Notes: generated from the letters alone by a model not told the origin. A stretch of 11,893 nt of DNA from Rhodothermia bacterium (GCA_018679295.1 JAHHLP010000532.1:1-11893), one strand, 5' to 3'; shown: positions 1 through 7,068, numbered from the stretch's first letter. Numbers and translations are program-made.

Positions 1-12
1 GGACACACGTCG

Positions 13-26
13 ATCGGCCGGCCGAT
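13..26. repeat. 14-bp perfect palindrome downstream of ptsI
   Basis: ATCGGCCGGCCGAT reads the same on both strands. It lies 8 bp beyond the ptsI stop codon. As RNA it could fold into a 5-bp stem with a 4-base loop. No T-run follows it on the minus strand, so it is a weak terminator candidate. It contains the 8-base sequence GGCCGGCC, and it may be no more than a chance GC-rich palindrome. The remaining bases of positions 1-34 hold nothing I recognise. Confidence 0.5.
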
Positions 27-34
27 GCTACCGG

Positions 35-1876
35 CTACTCAGCTCTCGAGGCAGGTGCCAGTGTGCCGTTACCTTCGTTTGCGGCGAGGGGCGTCAGCTC
101 ATCCCCGAGAAAATGCGTAAGATCGAAGGGGTGGTCCCGAAGCCACCGCTCCAAAAGCTCGACGACTTGCTTCGTCTCGTCAACACAAAGTACCTCGTCG
201 GCGAGTTGCTGCGCTTCTTCGAAGCTGATGGCCCGGATAAGCCTCTTGACACTGGGAATGTAGACGGGAGACGCGGAGATTTCCTTTAGACCCAGACCCA
301 CGAGGATAGGAACGAACGAACTGTTCGAACCCATCTCACCGCAGAGACTCACCGGGATACCTTTTCGTTGGCCCGCATCCACAGTGGCCTTGATCATCCG
401 CAAGACCGCGGGGTGCAACTCGTGGTACCTCTCGGCAACGAGGTCGTTACCCCTATCCACTGCAAGAACGTATTGTGTCAGGTCGTTTGTGCCCAGAGAA
501 AAGAAATCAACCTCTGCGGCAAAGGCGTCAGCCATGATCGCGACGGAAGGAACCTCAACCATTGCTCCGAGCTTGATATCGCGATCAAAGGGAATGCCCT
601 CTTCGTCCATCTCCTCCATCACACTGCCAAGTACGGCCTTAAAGTCTCTGATTTCCTTCAGGTCACTGATCATGGGTACAAGTATTCGGATCTGCCCGAA
701 CGAACTCGCCCTCAGTAGCGCTCTGAGTTGCGGACGCAGCAGCTCTGGCTTGTCGAGTAGAATTCGGACGCCACGCCAGCCGAGAAACGGATTGTGTTCT
801 CGATGCGCAACGGGCAGCATCTTGTCGCCACCAAGATCAAGCACCCGGAAGGTGGTGATGCCTGACTCCACCGACTCAACGATGCTTTTGTACTCCTCGA
901 ACTGCTCTTCCTCGGATACCTGAAGCCGACCTTCCATTAGAAAGAGGACTTCTGTTCGAAAAAGTCCGATCCCGTCGGCGCCGAACTCCTGCACTTGCGG
1001 AACCTCAGTCCTGAACTCCAGATTGGCCGCGAGCGAAATGCGCTGCCCGTCAACCGTTTCGGCTGGTAGATGCGTAAGCTGGCGTTGCTCCAGAACGAGG
1101 CGTTCGTACCGCGCCCGCCGATCGAGGTACTTGTCAATGGTAGCTTGATCCGGATTGACGAAGACCTTGCCTTTCAGGCCGTCCAAAATGACATGATCTC
1201 CTTCGCGCACCTTGTCTGTGGCACCGTGCGTTGAAACTACTGCGGGAAGGCCCAGTGCGCGAGCCATTATCGAAACGTGGGACGTGGCACCACCGAAGTC
1301 GGTTACGCAGCCCAGAATACCGCGGCGAGAAAACAGGACGATGTCTGCAGCCGACAAGTTCTCCGCAAAAACGATCGACTCGCGATGGATCTTCGAGAAG
1401 AACTTCTCGCGCCTGAGGTGCCGGATGATGCGGTCGGCGATGTCCGCGATGTCACTCGCACGCTCCTGGAAGTATTCGCTGTCGCTCGCGAGCAGTCGCT
1501 TACGATAGTCCTCCAGCACGTACCAGACCGCGTATGCCGCGTTGCACTGATCTCGGCGGACACACTTGGATATGGCCGACAGTACTTCCTCATCGCGCAG
1601 CATGTCCAGCTGAGCGTGAAAAATATCCGCGCTAGGCTCCCCCAGCTTCTCCTTTGCTACGCTCGCGATCTTCTTTAGGTCACGTTCGGAACGCGCCACG
1701 GCTTCATCAAGCCGCTGAAGTTCGCTGTCTACCAGGCTCTCGTCAATACGGTCGTCCTCGATATCGTGCGACCGCCTGGTGTAGATGTACGCGGGCCCTA
1801 TGGCGATTCCGGGTGATACACCAATGCCTTCAAGAATGGTGTTCAGTTCCCGCGTATCTGAGTTCTCGTTTCTCAA
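35..1876 (-). CDS. ptsI: PTS Enzyme I (phosphoenolpyruvate-protein phosphotransferase)
   Basis: Enzyme I takes phosphate from phosphoenolpyruvate and passes it to HPr, the first cytoplasmic step of the PTS phosphorelay. The 613-aa product shows the family layout: an N-terminal domain beginning GIGVSPGIAIG (18-28), the swivelling phosphohistidine motif GGATSHVSIMARALGLPAVV (195-214) with His200 as the likely phosphorylated residue, and the C-terminal PEP-binding barrel. The barrel has LGGDK (348-352), NPFLGWRG (362-369), LGTNDLTQY (461-469) and the active-site Cys512 in LCGEMGS. About 50 residues follow the barrel, making it longer than the roughly 575 aa usual for the family. The start is a TTG: an in-frame TAA lies 27 bp upstream and there is no ATG or GTG before the conserved N-terminus, so this is the only reasonable start. 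No Shine-Dalgarno is seen. It lies 55 bp downstream of ptsH and is probably cotranscribed with it. Confidence 0.96.
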   Translation of the reverse strand: MRNENSDTRELNTILEGIGVSPGIAIGPAYIYTRRSHDIEDDRIDESLVDSELQRLDEAVARSERDLKKIASVAKEKLGEPSADIFHAQLDMLRDEEVLSAISKCVRRDQCNAAYAVWYVLEDYRKRLLASDSEYFQERASDIADIADRIIRHLRREKFFSKIHRESIVFAENLSAADIVLFSRRGILGCVTDFGGATSHVSIMARALGLPAVVSTHGATDKVREGDHVILDGLKGKVFVNPDQATIDKYLDRRARYERLVLEQRQLTHLPAETVDGQRISLAANLEFRTEVPQVQEFGADGIGLFRTEVLFLMEGRLQVSEEEQFEEYKSIVESVESGITTFRVLDLGGDKMLPVAHREHNPFLGWRGVRILLDKPELLRPQLRALLRASSFGQIRILVPMISDLKEIRDFKAVLGSVMEEMDEEGIPFDRDIKLGAMVEVPSVAIMADAFAAEVDFFSLGTNDLTQYVLAVDRGNDLVAERYHELHPAVLRMIKATVDAGQRKGIPVSLCGEMGSNSSFVPILVGLGLKEISASPVYIPSVKRLIRAISFEEAQQLADEVLCVDETKQVVELLERWLRDHPFDLTHFLGDELTPLAANEGNGTLAPASRAE

Positions 1877-1931
1877 AATCGATGGATCGAAAACCGGGCG
1901 TTACAATGTGTCGAAGTCGACGTAGGCGGGT

Positions 1932-2201
1932 CTATTTCACCTCTCCAAATCCGCTTTCGAAAAGGTCGGAGATGGCTTCAGCCGCATCGGCTTCATCATC
2001 GCCATCAAAGACCAGCGACAAGGTAGCCCCCTGTTCCGCCGCAAGCGTCATGACTCCTATGATACTCTTGCCGTTGATCTCATAACCGTCCTTCTGTATG
2101 AAGAAGTCGCAGTTAAACCTCGATGCCTCCCTGACAATCATGGAGGCAGGACGGGTGTGTATTCCCGCTCTGTTGGTCACCGTTACTTCCTTGACAAGCA
2201 T
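1932..2201 (-). CDS. ptsH: HPr, phosphocarrier protein of the PTS
   Basis: This small cytoplasmic protein accepts phosphate from Enzyme I and relays it to PTS IIA proteins. At 89 aa it has normal family length. The catalytic motif is NRAGIHTRPAS (10-20), with the phosphorylatable histidine exactly at position 15. The second conserved stretch, NGKSIIGVMTL (43-53), places a serine at position 46, the regulatory site phosphorylated by HPr kinase/phosphorylase in Gram-positives and in many other lineages. Both sites are intact, so both catalytic and regulatory phosphorylation are possible. The ATG start gives the standard N-terminus. An AAGGA lies too far upstream (18 nt) to act as a ribosome binding site. 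The 91-bp gap from the prenyl synthase gene may hold a promoter, but I could not identify one. No HPr kinase or EII gene is in the window. Confidence 0.96.
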   Translation of the reverse strand: MLVKEVTVTNRAGIHTRPASMIVREASRFNCDFFIQKDGYEINGKSIIGVMTLAAEQGATLSLVFDGDDEADAAEAISDLFESGFGEVK

Positions 2202-2292
2202 ACCGGACGTATTAAAAGATCCTTGCTGACCGATGTCGAATATATCGGCTTGGGCAGCAAGTTATGAACGGCTGCGATATTCTCGCAGGCCT

Positions 2293-3285
2293 CTAGTGTA
2301 GTCTGTCGCGCAGCATACGCACCAGACCTTGTAGGCTGGCGGTGAATTCGTTTTGTGGCAGGGTCTCGATGCTTGAAGATGCCTTTCCAGAGTACATCTC
2401 TATGCGGGAGATCGCATCAGAAATGATACCAGCGGATAGAAGGCGATCCTCGGCGTCGTCCAATTCGGCTTCAGCCAGTCCGTCTCCTGCGCTAACGCGC
2501 GAAAACCATTTCCGTAGCGCCGGGTCGTCAGATTCCATGGCACGAGTAAGCAAGAAAGTCTTCTTGCCCTGGATAAGGTCACCACCCCGCTTCTTGCCCC
2601 ACCGATGATCCTCCGCCGTAAGATCGAGGAGATCGTCCTTTATCTGAAAGGCCCGGCCGATGTCGATACCAATTGACCCCAAAAGATCAACCGTTCCGGA
2701 ATCAGCATTTCCGATAAGGCCACCCATCTTCATGCAGGCCGAGAGAAGTGCTCCCGTTTTGAAATCTATCATCTGGAGGTAGTCCGTAGTCGACACAGAC
2801 CTGCGGTTCTCGAAGACGGCGTCGAGCACCTGTCCCTCACACAATCGCGAGACCATTTCGTGATAGATGGTAAGCAAGAGCGGCAGGACGTCAGTTCGGC
2901 ATTGGGCGATCAGCGAGTATGATAGAGACAGCAAGTAGTCGCCCGTAAGAATCGCGGTTCCATCATCCCATTTCGTTTGTATTGTTGGCCGGCCTCGCCG
3001 CTCCGGCGCGTTGTCCATGATGTCGTCATGGACGAGCGTGAAGTTGTGGAAGACCTCCACGGCAAGCGCTGCCGGCATCGCAGCCGATCGTTCAGCGCCA
3101 AATGCCTGCGCGGTCAACAGGACAAGTGCTGGGCGCAGTCGCTTGCCGCCACTGGAGAGGACATGACGCAGCGGCTCGTACAACTCGGGCGGCTCCGTCG
3201 AAGTGATCAGTTTCGACAAAGCGTCGTCGATCTCCGCCTTGATATCAGCTATCGGCGATGCTGTCGCTCTTGCATCCTGCGCCAT
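2293..3285 (-). CDS. Trans-polyprenyl (probably geranylgeranyl-type) diphosphate synthase
   Basis: The enzyme condenses isopentenyl diphosphate with allylic diphosphates to make prenyl chains for quinones, carotenoids or lipid carriers. Numbering from a GTG at 3297 (334 aa), the sequence shows GGKRLRP (50-56), the first aspartate-rich motif LVHDDIMD with DDIMD at 91-95, GDYLL (119-123), GDLIQGKKT (239-247) and the second aspartate-rich motif DDLLD (221-225). The first motif has the DDxxD form, without the two-residue insertion typical of bacterial farnesyl diphosphate synthases. A phenylalanine lies five residues before it, which in related enzymes favours products near C20; the product length is therefore inference. 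I prefer the ATG at 3285 (330 aa) because AGGTGG lies 8 nt upstream, whereas the GTG at 3297 sits beside that element. It follows adk by 16 bp, so the two are probably one transcript. Confidence 0.92.
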   Translation of the reverse strand: MAQDARATASPIADIKAEIDDALSKLITSTEPPELYEPLRHVLSSGGKRLRPALVLLTAQAFGAERSAAMPAALAVEVFHNFTLVHDDIMDNAPERRGRPTIQTKWDDGTAILTGDYLLSLSYSLIAQCRTDVLPLLLTIYHEMVSRLCEGQVLDAVFENRRSVSTTDYLQMIDFKTGALLSACMKMGGLIGNADSGTVDLLGSIGIDIGRAFQIKDDLLDLTAEDHRWGKKRGGDLIQGKKTFLLTRAMESDDPALRKWFSRVSAGDGLAEAELDDAEDRLLSAGIISDAISRIEMYSGKASSSIETLPQNEFTASLQGLVRMLRDRLH

Positions 3286-3301
3286 ATCCGCCGCCACCTG
3301 C

Positions 3302-3970
3302 CTAGTCCTGCAACTGCCGACTCTTGCCGAACGATTTCACATGGCTGACGATTACCGACATTAGTCGACCATATACGACCTCGATGTCGCCCAATCCGTC
3401 AATGCGATGCAGTATTCCCTGGCGTTCGAAATAGTCTTCCACGGGAAAAGTCTGATTACGGTAGACTTGCAGACGCTGTCGAATGGCCTCGGGGCGATCG
3501 TCCTTCCGCTGGACAAGGCTGTCTGGCGGGACGGAGTTCGGCGGTGGATTGAAGTCGAGGTGATAGATCTCTCCCGTTTCTCGATTGATACGACGCTTGG
3601 AAAGGCGTGATACGATCACTTCGTCCGAGACAGAAATACTGAGTACGGCTTCCAGCGGCGCATTGTGGCCATCGAGGAACTCAGTGGTCCAATCGGCCTG
3701 CTCGATTGTCCGAGGATATCCGTCAAGAATGAAGTAGTCGATTCCACACTCTGTCATGGCGTCCTCGGCGAGTTTCCGGACGATGGGACCCGGTACCAGC
3801 TCGCCTGCGCGGACGAAGGATCTCGCTTCCTTCCCGACTGAGGTATTCAGTTTAATGGCCGACCTGATCAGGTCGCCAGTTGAGATGTGTTTGAGCTTGA
3901 GGCGATGGACAAGGAGCTTTGCCTGTGTGCCTTTGCCCACACCCGGCGGGCCAAAAAGTGCGAGTCGCAT
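3302..3970 (-). CDS. adk: Adenylate kinase
   Basis: Adenylate kinase interconverts ATP plus AMP with two ADP in the cytoplasm. The 222-aa product begins with the P-loop GPPGVGKGT (7-15), followed by the AMP-binding HISTGDLIR (28-36) and ILDGYPRTIEQA (81-92). The LID domain spans about 127-158. It is the long form and carries no cysteine quartet, so it is the non-zinc type. QRKDDRPEAIRQRL (154-167) supplies the conserved arginines and the DD pair. The ATG start puts the P-loop at its normal distance from the N-terminus. No Shine-Dalgarno is visible. The 137 bp upstream (3971-4107) hold no recognisable gene or RNA and probably contain the promoter. It heads a tight pair with the prenyl synthase gene. 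Confidence 0.97.
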   Translation of the reverse strand: MRLALFGPPGVGKGTQAKLLVHRLKLKHISTGDLIRSAIKLNTSVGKEARSFVRAGELVPGPIVRKLAEDAMTECGIDYFILDGYPRTIEQADWTTEFLDGHNAPLEAVLSISVSDEVIVSRLSKRRINRETGEIYHLDFNPPPNSVPPDSLVQRKDDRPEAIRQRLQVYRNQTFPVEDYFERQGILHRIDGLGDIEVVYGRLMSVIVSHVKSFGKSRQLQD

Positions 3971-4107
3971 GCGCTTGATCAGGTCTGAACCACTTGGGCT
4001 CGTTGCAGGGGCGGGTGGAACGCGATGAAATCAGAGACTACAATCGGGGTGTCTTAAATGCGCAGTCATCACCGGTTTTAACGTCTAATTCCCACGCTAT
4101 CAAGCGG

Positions 4108-4713
4108 CTAGAGGTCTGCCAGGTCGGAAGCGTCTGCGGCACTGCCCTCGCCAACGGAAGGTTCCGTGCTCGGTCCCGAGAATGCCTTCAACCCGTGGGT
4201 GAGCAGTGAGCGGGCCGCTATTCCCGCGATCCACTTCAGTGCCGATCCCGAAGGCTGTCCTCCGGAACCATCGATTACGAGGCCGAGGGTGTCGATGACC
4301 TTGTGAATCGCTTCCTCCGGAGGCTCTCCGTGGTCAAGCGCGTCGTGAACCTCACGGGCCAACAGGTCGGCCAAAGCATCAGGATCGCTGGACCGGGATC
4401 GCGATCCGGAGCCCGAGAACATGCGTCCTACCACCAGTCCCGCGCCGAGCGCCGCGAGCACTCCAATCAGCGGACTTCCGAAGAAGCGCTGCAATGTCTT
4501 TGTGGTTCCGCCAAGTTCATCCTGAATCGACTGCAACCTGTCGGAAATCGCGCTGCTGGCAAGCTCAAGTTTTGCCTGAAGTTCTTCCTTCGACGGCGTT
4601 CCGGGAGAAGATACCCGAGAGTCGTAAGAAGGAGCCTCACGGCCGTTCGCTCCTTGATTCACTTTTGATGCGAGCGACGTTGTGGATTCTTTTGCGGCCT
4701 GCGAATCACTCAT
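4108..4713 (-). CDS. YqjD/DUF883-like membrane-anchored protein
   Basis: The function is unknown. The 201-aa product has a polar, Ser-rich N-terminus (1-40), a charged helical stretch likely to form a coiled coil (about 41-78), one hydrophobic segment SPLIGVLAALGAGLVVGRMF (80-99) and a soluble tail. Residues 110-147 are acidic and helical. A second, weaker hydrophobic stretch (about 157-178) may be amphipathic. The pattern of helix plus glycine-rich transmembrane segment resembles the YqjD/ElaB (DUF883) family, whose enterobacterial members tether to the inner membrane and bind ribosomes; here the resemblance is structural only. The ATG at 4713 is chosen because it overlaps the 3' end of the upstream YqjE-like gene by 8 bp, a classic coupled arrangement. 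A longer reading up to 4779 would run well inside that gene. Confidence 0.75.
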   Translation of the reverse strand: MSDSQAAKESTTSLASKVNQGANGREAPSYDSRVSSPGTPSKEELQAKLELASSAISDRLQSIQDELGGTTKTLQRFFGSPLIGVLAALGAGLVVGRMFSGSGSRSRSSDPDALADLLAREVHDALDHGEPPEEAIHKVIDTLGLVIDGSGGQPSGSALKWIAGIAARSLLTHGLKAFSGPSTEPSVGEGSAADASDLADL

Positions 4714-5131
4714 CGGACGAACCGCTTGATATCGGGAGTTGAGGCGTATTGATGGCGACAATCTTTGGCTTCGCGGCACGTAGGATAAGGGCGCCGATAA
4801 GCATCAGAGCCATGACGATCAGGAAGCCCCATGCCGGGTGTCCCAGCCAATGCCCCAGTCCGAGCGCCCCTGCCGTGAGTCCAAAAAGAGCCGCCATGAA
4901 AAACATCGCGGCGATGACCGCCCCGTTGACGGCCTCGTTCACCTTCTCGTCGACCTTCTCCTCAATCTCCATCTGGGTGAGTGTCATCTTCAACTCGACC
5001 CAGGATTTGACGTCGTCAACCAGGCTACGGGTCTGACGTGAAAGGCGTTGAATCTTCCCGCCGTTCTCACCTATGCCATCGTCCGGCGCGGTCGTTCTCT
5101 TTGGCGATTGGTCTAGGCCAGTAGGACTCAT
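4706..5131 (-). CDS. YqjE-like / phage-holin-superfamily membrane protein (DUF1469 type)
   Basis: This is a 141-aa inner-membrane protein of unknown function. The N-terminus (1-30) is polar and disordered. It is followed by an amphipathic helix, SLVDDVKSWVELKMTLTQME (about 36-55), with a highly charged EKVDEKVNEAV segment, then two transmembrane helices (about 70-94 and 100-120) and a short polar tail. This order matches the DUF1469/YqjE family, catalogued in a phage holin superfamily, although most members are chromosomal and not lytic. The partner gene immediately downstream is YqjD-like, the same pairing as yqjD-yqjE in enterobacteria but in reverse order. The ATG at 5131 is preferred because the upstream extension (to 5224) is unlike the family and would enter the divergent promoter region. 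Confidence 0.75.
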   Translation of the reverse strand: MSPTGLDQSPKRTTAPDDGIGENGGKIQRLSRQTRSLVDDVKSWVELKMTLTQMEIEEKVDEKVNEAVNGAVIAAMFFMAALFGLTAGALGLGHWLGHPAWGFLIVMALMLIGALILRAAKPKIVAINTPQLPISSGSSDE

Positions 5132-5238
5132 CTTGTATCCAGTTCGCGCGTTAATTTCTTCCCTTAAACAGTCTGCAACGGCTATTTTTACTGCCGAATA
5201 ACGAGATCGTTGCCTGCAAGCCAATAATACCGAAAATC
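5132..5238. promoter_or_regulatory. Divergent intergenic region between the YqjE-like gene and the Nfu_N gene
   Basis: These 107 bp separate two genes read away from each other, so promoters for both directions should lie here; that follows from layout. On the plus strand TATTTTTA (5183-5190) matches five of the six fixed bases of the Bacteroidota -7 element TAnnTTTG, but no convincing -33 TTTG lies at the right distance. On the minus strand TTGCAG and TTAACG are 18 bp apart, a poor sigma-70-like match. No operator repeat is evident. Confidence 0.4.
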
Positions 5239-5508
5239 ATGCCACCTTACGATATCCGATCGACGCCCAATCCGGACAGCCTCAAGTTTGAAGCGCGCGA
5301 TACCCAATTTGTCGAGTCTGGCATGATTACGGCTTCGTCTATCGAAGAAGCCGCAGACAATGAGCTGGCAGGCCGTCTTTGCAGTATCGACGGAGTGGCT
5401 AACGTATTTATTTTGCCGCAATTTCTGACTATCACAAAGAGCCCGGATGCGGACTGGGATGGCCTCTTGCCGGCGATCGAGGAGCTACTAACGGCACAGC
5501 TGACGTAA
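5239..5508 (+). CDS. Stand-alone Nfu/NifU N-terminal-domain protein
   Basis: The 89-aa product matches the N-terminal domain of Nfu iron-sulfur scaffold proteins (Nfu_N) along its whole length: TPNPDSLKF (9-17), a central helix region, LCSIDGVANVFILPQFLTIT (47-66) and a closing acidic helix with ADWDGLLPAI (71-80). In full-length Nfu proteins this domain precedes a NifU-like C-terminal domain whose CxxC motif holds the cluster. Here that domain is absent and only one cysteine (Cys48) is present, so the protein cannot itself hold a cluster through a CxxC. It may be a small accessory or targeting partner in Fe-S assembly; that is inference. It is the only plus-strand gene between the two minus-strand blocks. 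The ATG start gives the usual N-terminus and no Shine-Dalgarno is present. Confidence 0.88.
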   Translation: MPPYDIRSTPNPDSLKFEARDTQFVESGMITASSIEEAADNELAGRLCSIDGVANVFILPQFLTITKSPDADWDGLLPAIEELLTAQLT

Positions 5509-5522
5509 TTGCCGCTGTCAGC
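5499..5522. terminator. Inverted repeat across the convergent stop codons
   Basis: GCTGAC (5499-5504) and GTCAGC (5517-5522) form a 6-bp stem around a 12-base loop. It covers the TAA of the Nfu_N gene and the stop of the acyl-CoA reductase gene, which end 9 bp apart facing each other. A hairpin here could serve both transcripts. No T-run follows in either direction, and competing 5-bp pairings are possible in the same stretch, so a terminator role is uncertain. Confidence 0.3.
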
Positions 5523-6570
5523 GAAGTGATAGAAGAAACGCGGCCACGTCCCTCCCGTCCTGATGCCATCCAAGAGCAGGCCGCTGGGCATGTCCGACGT
5601 CGCCCACAGGAATTGGTGGATGCTCGAATTTGCCTCTCACACGGGCCGTGATACATGCGAGTTGAAGCGCGTCGCGGTTCGCATCCATCCATGACCGTAC
5701 CTCGTCAAGATCCGCATACTCGGCCCAACGTATATGTCCAGGCGGTTGTGGATTCGGTTCTCCCCGGGTAACTAGGAAGGAGTCATCGTCCGCGTAGGCC
5801 ATTGGGGTTTCGAGCGCTTTGTGAAAGGCGATCTGCATTTTGAGGGCACCGCGAGTATCGGGATGCGCGGGGAACACCCCTCGGAAGTTTGCGAGTGCGT
5901 CAATAAAGCCGTCGGGTGAGGAGCCGGCCGGCGCCCAAATTACCGCAGGCGTGCGACAACCGGACCCTTCATGAAGAAGAGAGTCCTCGGCAAGGCGCTC
6001 AAGCAGGTCGTACGATTCGTCGCGACCAACTACCGCGCAAGAGTAGCGGTGGCCGCGCGCCAGGATGTTTTCGGGAGTCAGCCCGTGCTCGCGCGCCAAT
6101 CGAGCGACAGTCTCAGCCGTCTCGTCCGTTCCTGTTACTATGAGCGCCTCACTGCGCTCGATCACTTCTTCCTTTTCTGCAAATGCGACCGGCGCATCCG
6201 GATAGTCAAGTTTCAAATCCCGCACAAAGGCGGGCAGGAGATATGGTGATCTGGATGAAACCTTGCCAAGGTACTCGTGGCCCGTCAAGAGTACGGCCAG
6301 CAGATCCTGAAAACCGGCAAACGGAATATTGCCCGGGTTGAATACGCCGACAATGCGACGTTCTGCGACAGCGGCGCCACCTATCCAGCGGTCGAGGGAC
6401 TCCTCGTCAACGGTCGAAACCTGTTGATTCACCGCGAACACGACCGCTTCGGCTGTGAAGCGGTTCCTGCACGAGAGCGACGCCTCCGTTGCCTCCTCCC
6501 TTGGAGGATGGGCGGGATCGGACCATCGTCTACACGCTTCGAGTACGGCCTCGAGCTGTTTGGAAGGCAT
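5518..6570 (-). CDS. LuxC-like acyl-CoA reductase
   Basis: This 350-aa protein resembles the LuxC family (aldehyde dehydrogenase fold), which reduces an activated fatty acyl group to an aldehyde with NADPH. Supporting stretches are VGVFNPGNIPFAGFQDLLAV (74-93), corresponding to the family's GNIPxxGxxD-type nucleotide-binding region; LTGHEYLGKVSS (95-106); EALIVTGTDET (141-151); and EGSGCRTPAVIW (201-212), where Cys205 is the likely acyl-accepting nucleophile. The C-terminus GDVGHAQRPALGWHQDGRD is also typical of the Bacteroidota form. Bioluminescence genes luxA, luxB, luxD and luxE are absent, so a light-producing role is not suggested; the physiological substrate is unknown. The ATG lies 20 bp after the crcB stop, suggesting cotranscription. 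Its 3' end faces the Nfu_N gene. Confidence 0.86.
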   Translation of the reverse strand: MPSKQLEAVLEACRRWSDPAHPPREEATEASLSCRNRFTAEAVVFAVNQQVSTVDEESLDRWIGGAAVAERRIVGVFNPGNIPFAGFQDLLAVLLTGHEYLGKVSSRSPYLLPAFVRDLKLDYPDAPVAFAEKEEVIERSEALIVTGTDETAETVARLAREHGLTPENILARGHRYSCAVVGRDESYDLLERLAEDSLLHEGSGCRTPAVIWAPAGSSPDGFIDALANFRGVFPAHPDTRGALKMQIAFHKALETPMAYADDDSFLVTRGEPNPQPPGHIRWAEYADLDEVRSWMDANRDALQLACITARVRGKFEHPPIPVGDVGHAQRPALGWHQDGRDVAAFLLSLR

Positions 6571-6590
6571 GTATCGTCAGGCCCGCTGGT

Positions 6591-6992
6591 CTAGGCCTGC
6601 AAAGAATGGATGATTGAACGGGACGCGGCGTAGCCGAGGAGAACGAGCAGCAATGCACCAAGATTGCTGCCGATCATGTAGAGCATTCCGAGAGCCTGTT
6701 GTCCACCCAGCAGAAGTGTAAATCCCTCCAACGCGTAGGTCGAGAACGTCGTAAATGAGCCGAGAACTCCGACAAACACGAACGGTACGAAGTAGCGGTG
6801 CATGGAGTATTCTTCGGCGAACGCCCACAGAAGCCCGATCAACAGTGATCCGATCAGGTTTGCGGCAAGTGTCGCCCACGGAATTCCCGATTGAGCGAAC
6901 TCACTTGACGCGGCGGTTAAGCTATACCGGAGGAGCGCGCCAATAGCACCACCGCCGGCGACAAGACCGAGCTTTATTGCAATCGCGGACAT
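6591..6992 (-). CDS. crcB: Fluoride ion channel CrcB/FluC
   Basis: CrcB/Fluc proteins are small dimeric inner-membrane channels that let fluoride leave the cell. The 133-aa product has four predicted hydrophobic helices and the family signatures: GGGAIGALLRYSL near the N-terminus, WATLAANLIGSLLIGLLWAF with the conserved Asn, and VGVLGSFTTFSTYALE, which carries the Phe-rich pore strip and the central Na-binding loop. The ATG at 6992 gives the normal family start. A GTG at 7025 would add 11 residues and would start inside a GC-rich hairpin. No fluoride riboswitch is recognisable in the 76 bp between rpsA and this gene. It lies directly downstream of rpsA and 20 bp upstream of the acyl-CoA reductase gene. 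Confidence 0.95.
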   Translation of the reverse strand: MSAIAIKLGLVAGGGAIGALLRYSLTAASSEFAQSGIPWATLAANLIGSLLIGLLWAFAEEYSMHRYFVPFVFVGVLGSFTTFSTYALEGFTLLLGGQQALGMLYMIGSNLGALLLVLLGYAASRSIIHSLQA

Positions 6993-7003
6993 GGGTGAAG
7001 GGA

Positions 7004-7033
7004 CGGGCCCGACAACATGAGTCACCGGGCCCG
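7004..7033. terminator. GC-rich inverted repeat between rpsA and crcB
   Basis: CGGGCCCG occurs at 7004-7011 and again at 7026-7033. Because each copy is self-complementary, the pair is at once a direct and an inverted repeat and can form an 8-bp all-GC stem with a 14-base loop. It lies 35 bp past the rpsA stop and just upstream of the crcB ATG. On the minus strand it is followed by GTCCCTTCACCC, not a T-run, so it may slow or partly end rpsA transcription, protect its 3' end, or affect crcB translation. The structure is visible; the role is inference. Confidence 0.4.
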
Positions 7034-7068
7034 ATTGGCTTCAGGTTAGATAACTGGGTGGACCGGGA

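Noticed and set aside
384..923. 179-codon plus-strand frame opposite ptsI
   Set aside because: It lies wholly inside a well-supported Enzyme I gene, has biased composition (Ser, Arg) and no recognisable domain.
3971..4107. Small gene or RNA in the 137-bp gap before adk
   Set aside because: No reading frame with a plausible start and family signal, and no strong stem structure; only short imperfect inverted repeats.
4706..5131. Phage holin or prophage remnant
   Set aside because: The holin name is a family label; the gene sits among housekeeping genes beside a YqjD-like partner with no phage genes nearby.
5518..6570. Bioluminescence operon
   Set aside because: LuxC-like protein only; no luciferase, LuxD or LuxE genes, and LuxC-like reductases occur in many non-luminous Bacteroidota.
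6993..7068. Fluoride riboswitch upstream of crcB
   Set aside because: The conserved motif of the fluoride riboswitch is not recognisable, and the gap is short and taken up by a simple GC hairpin.
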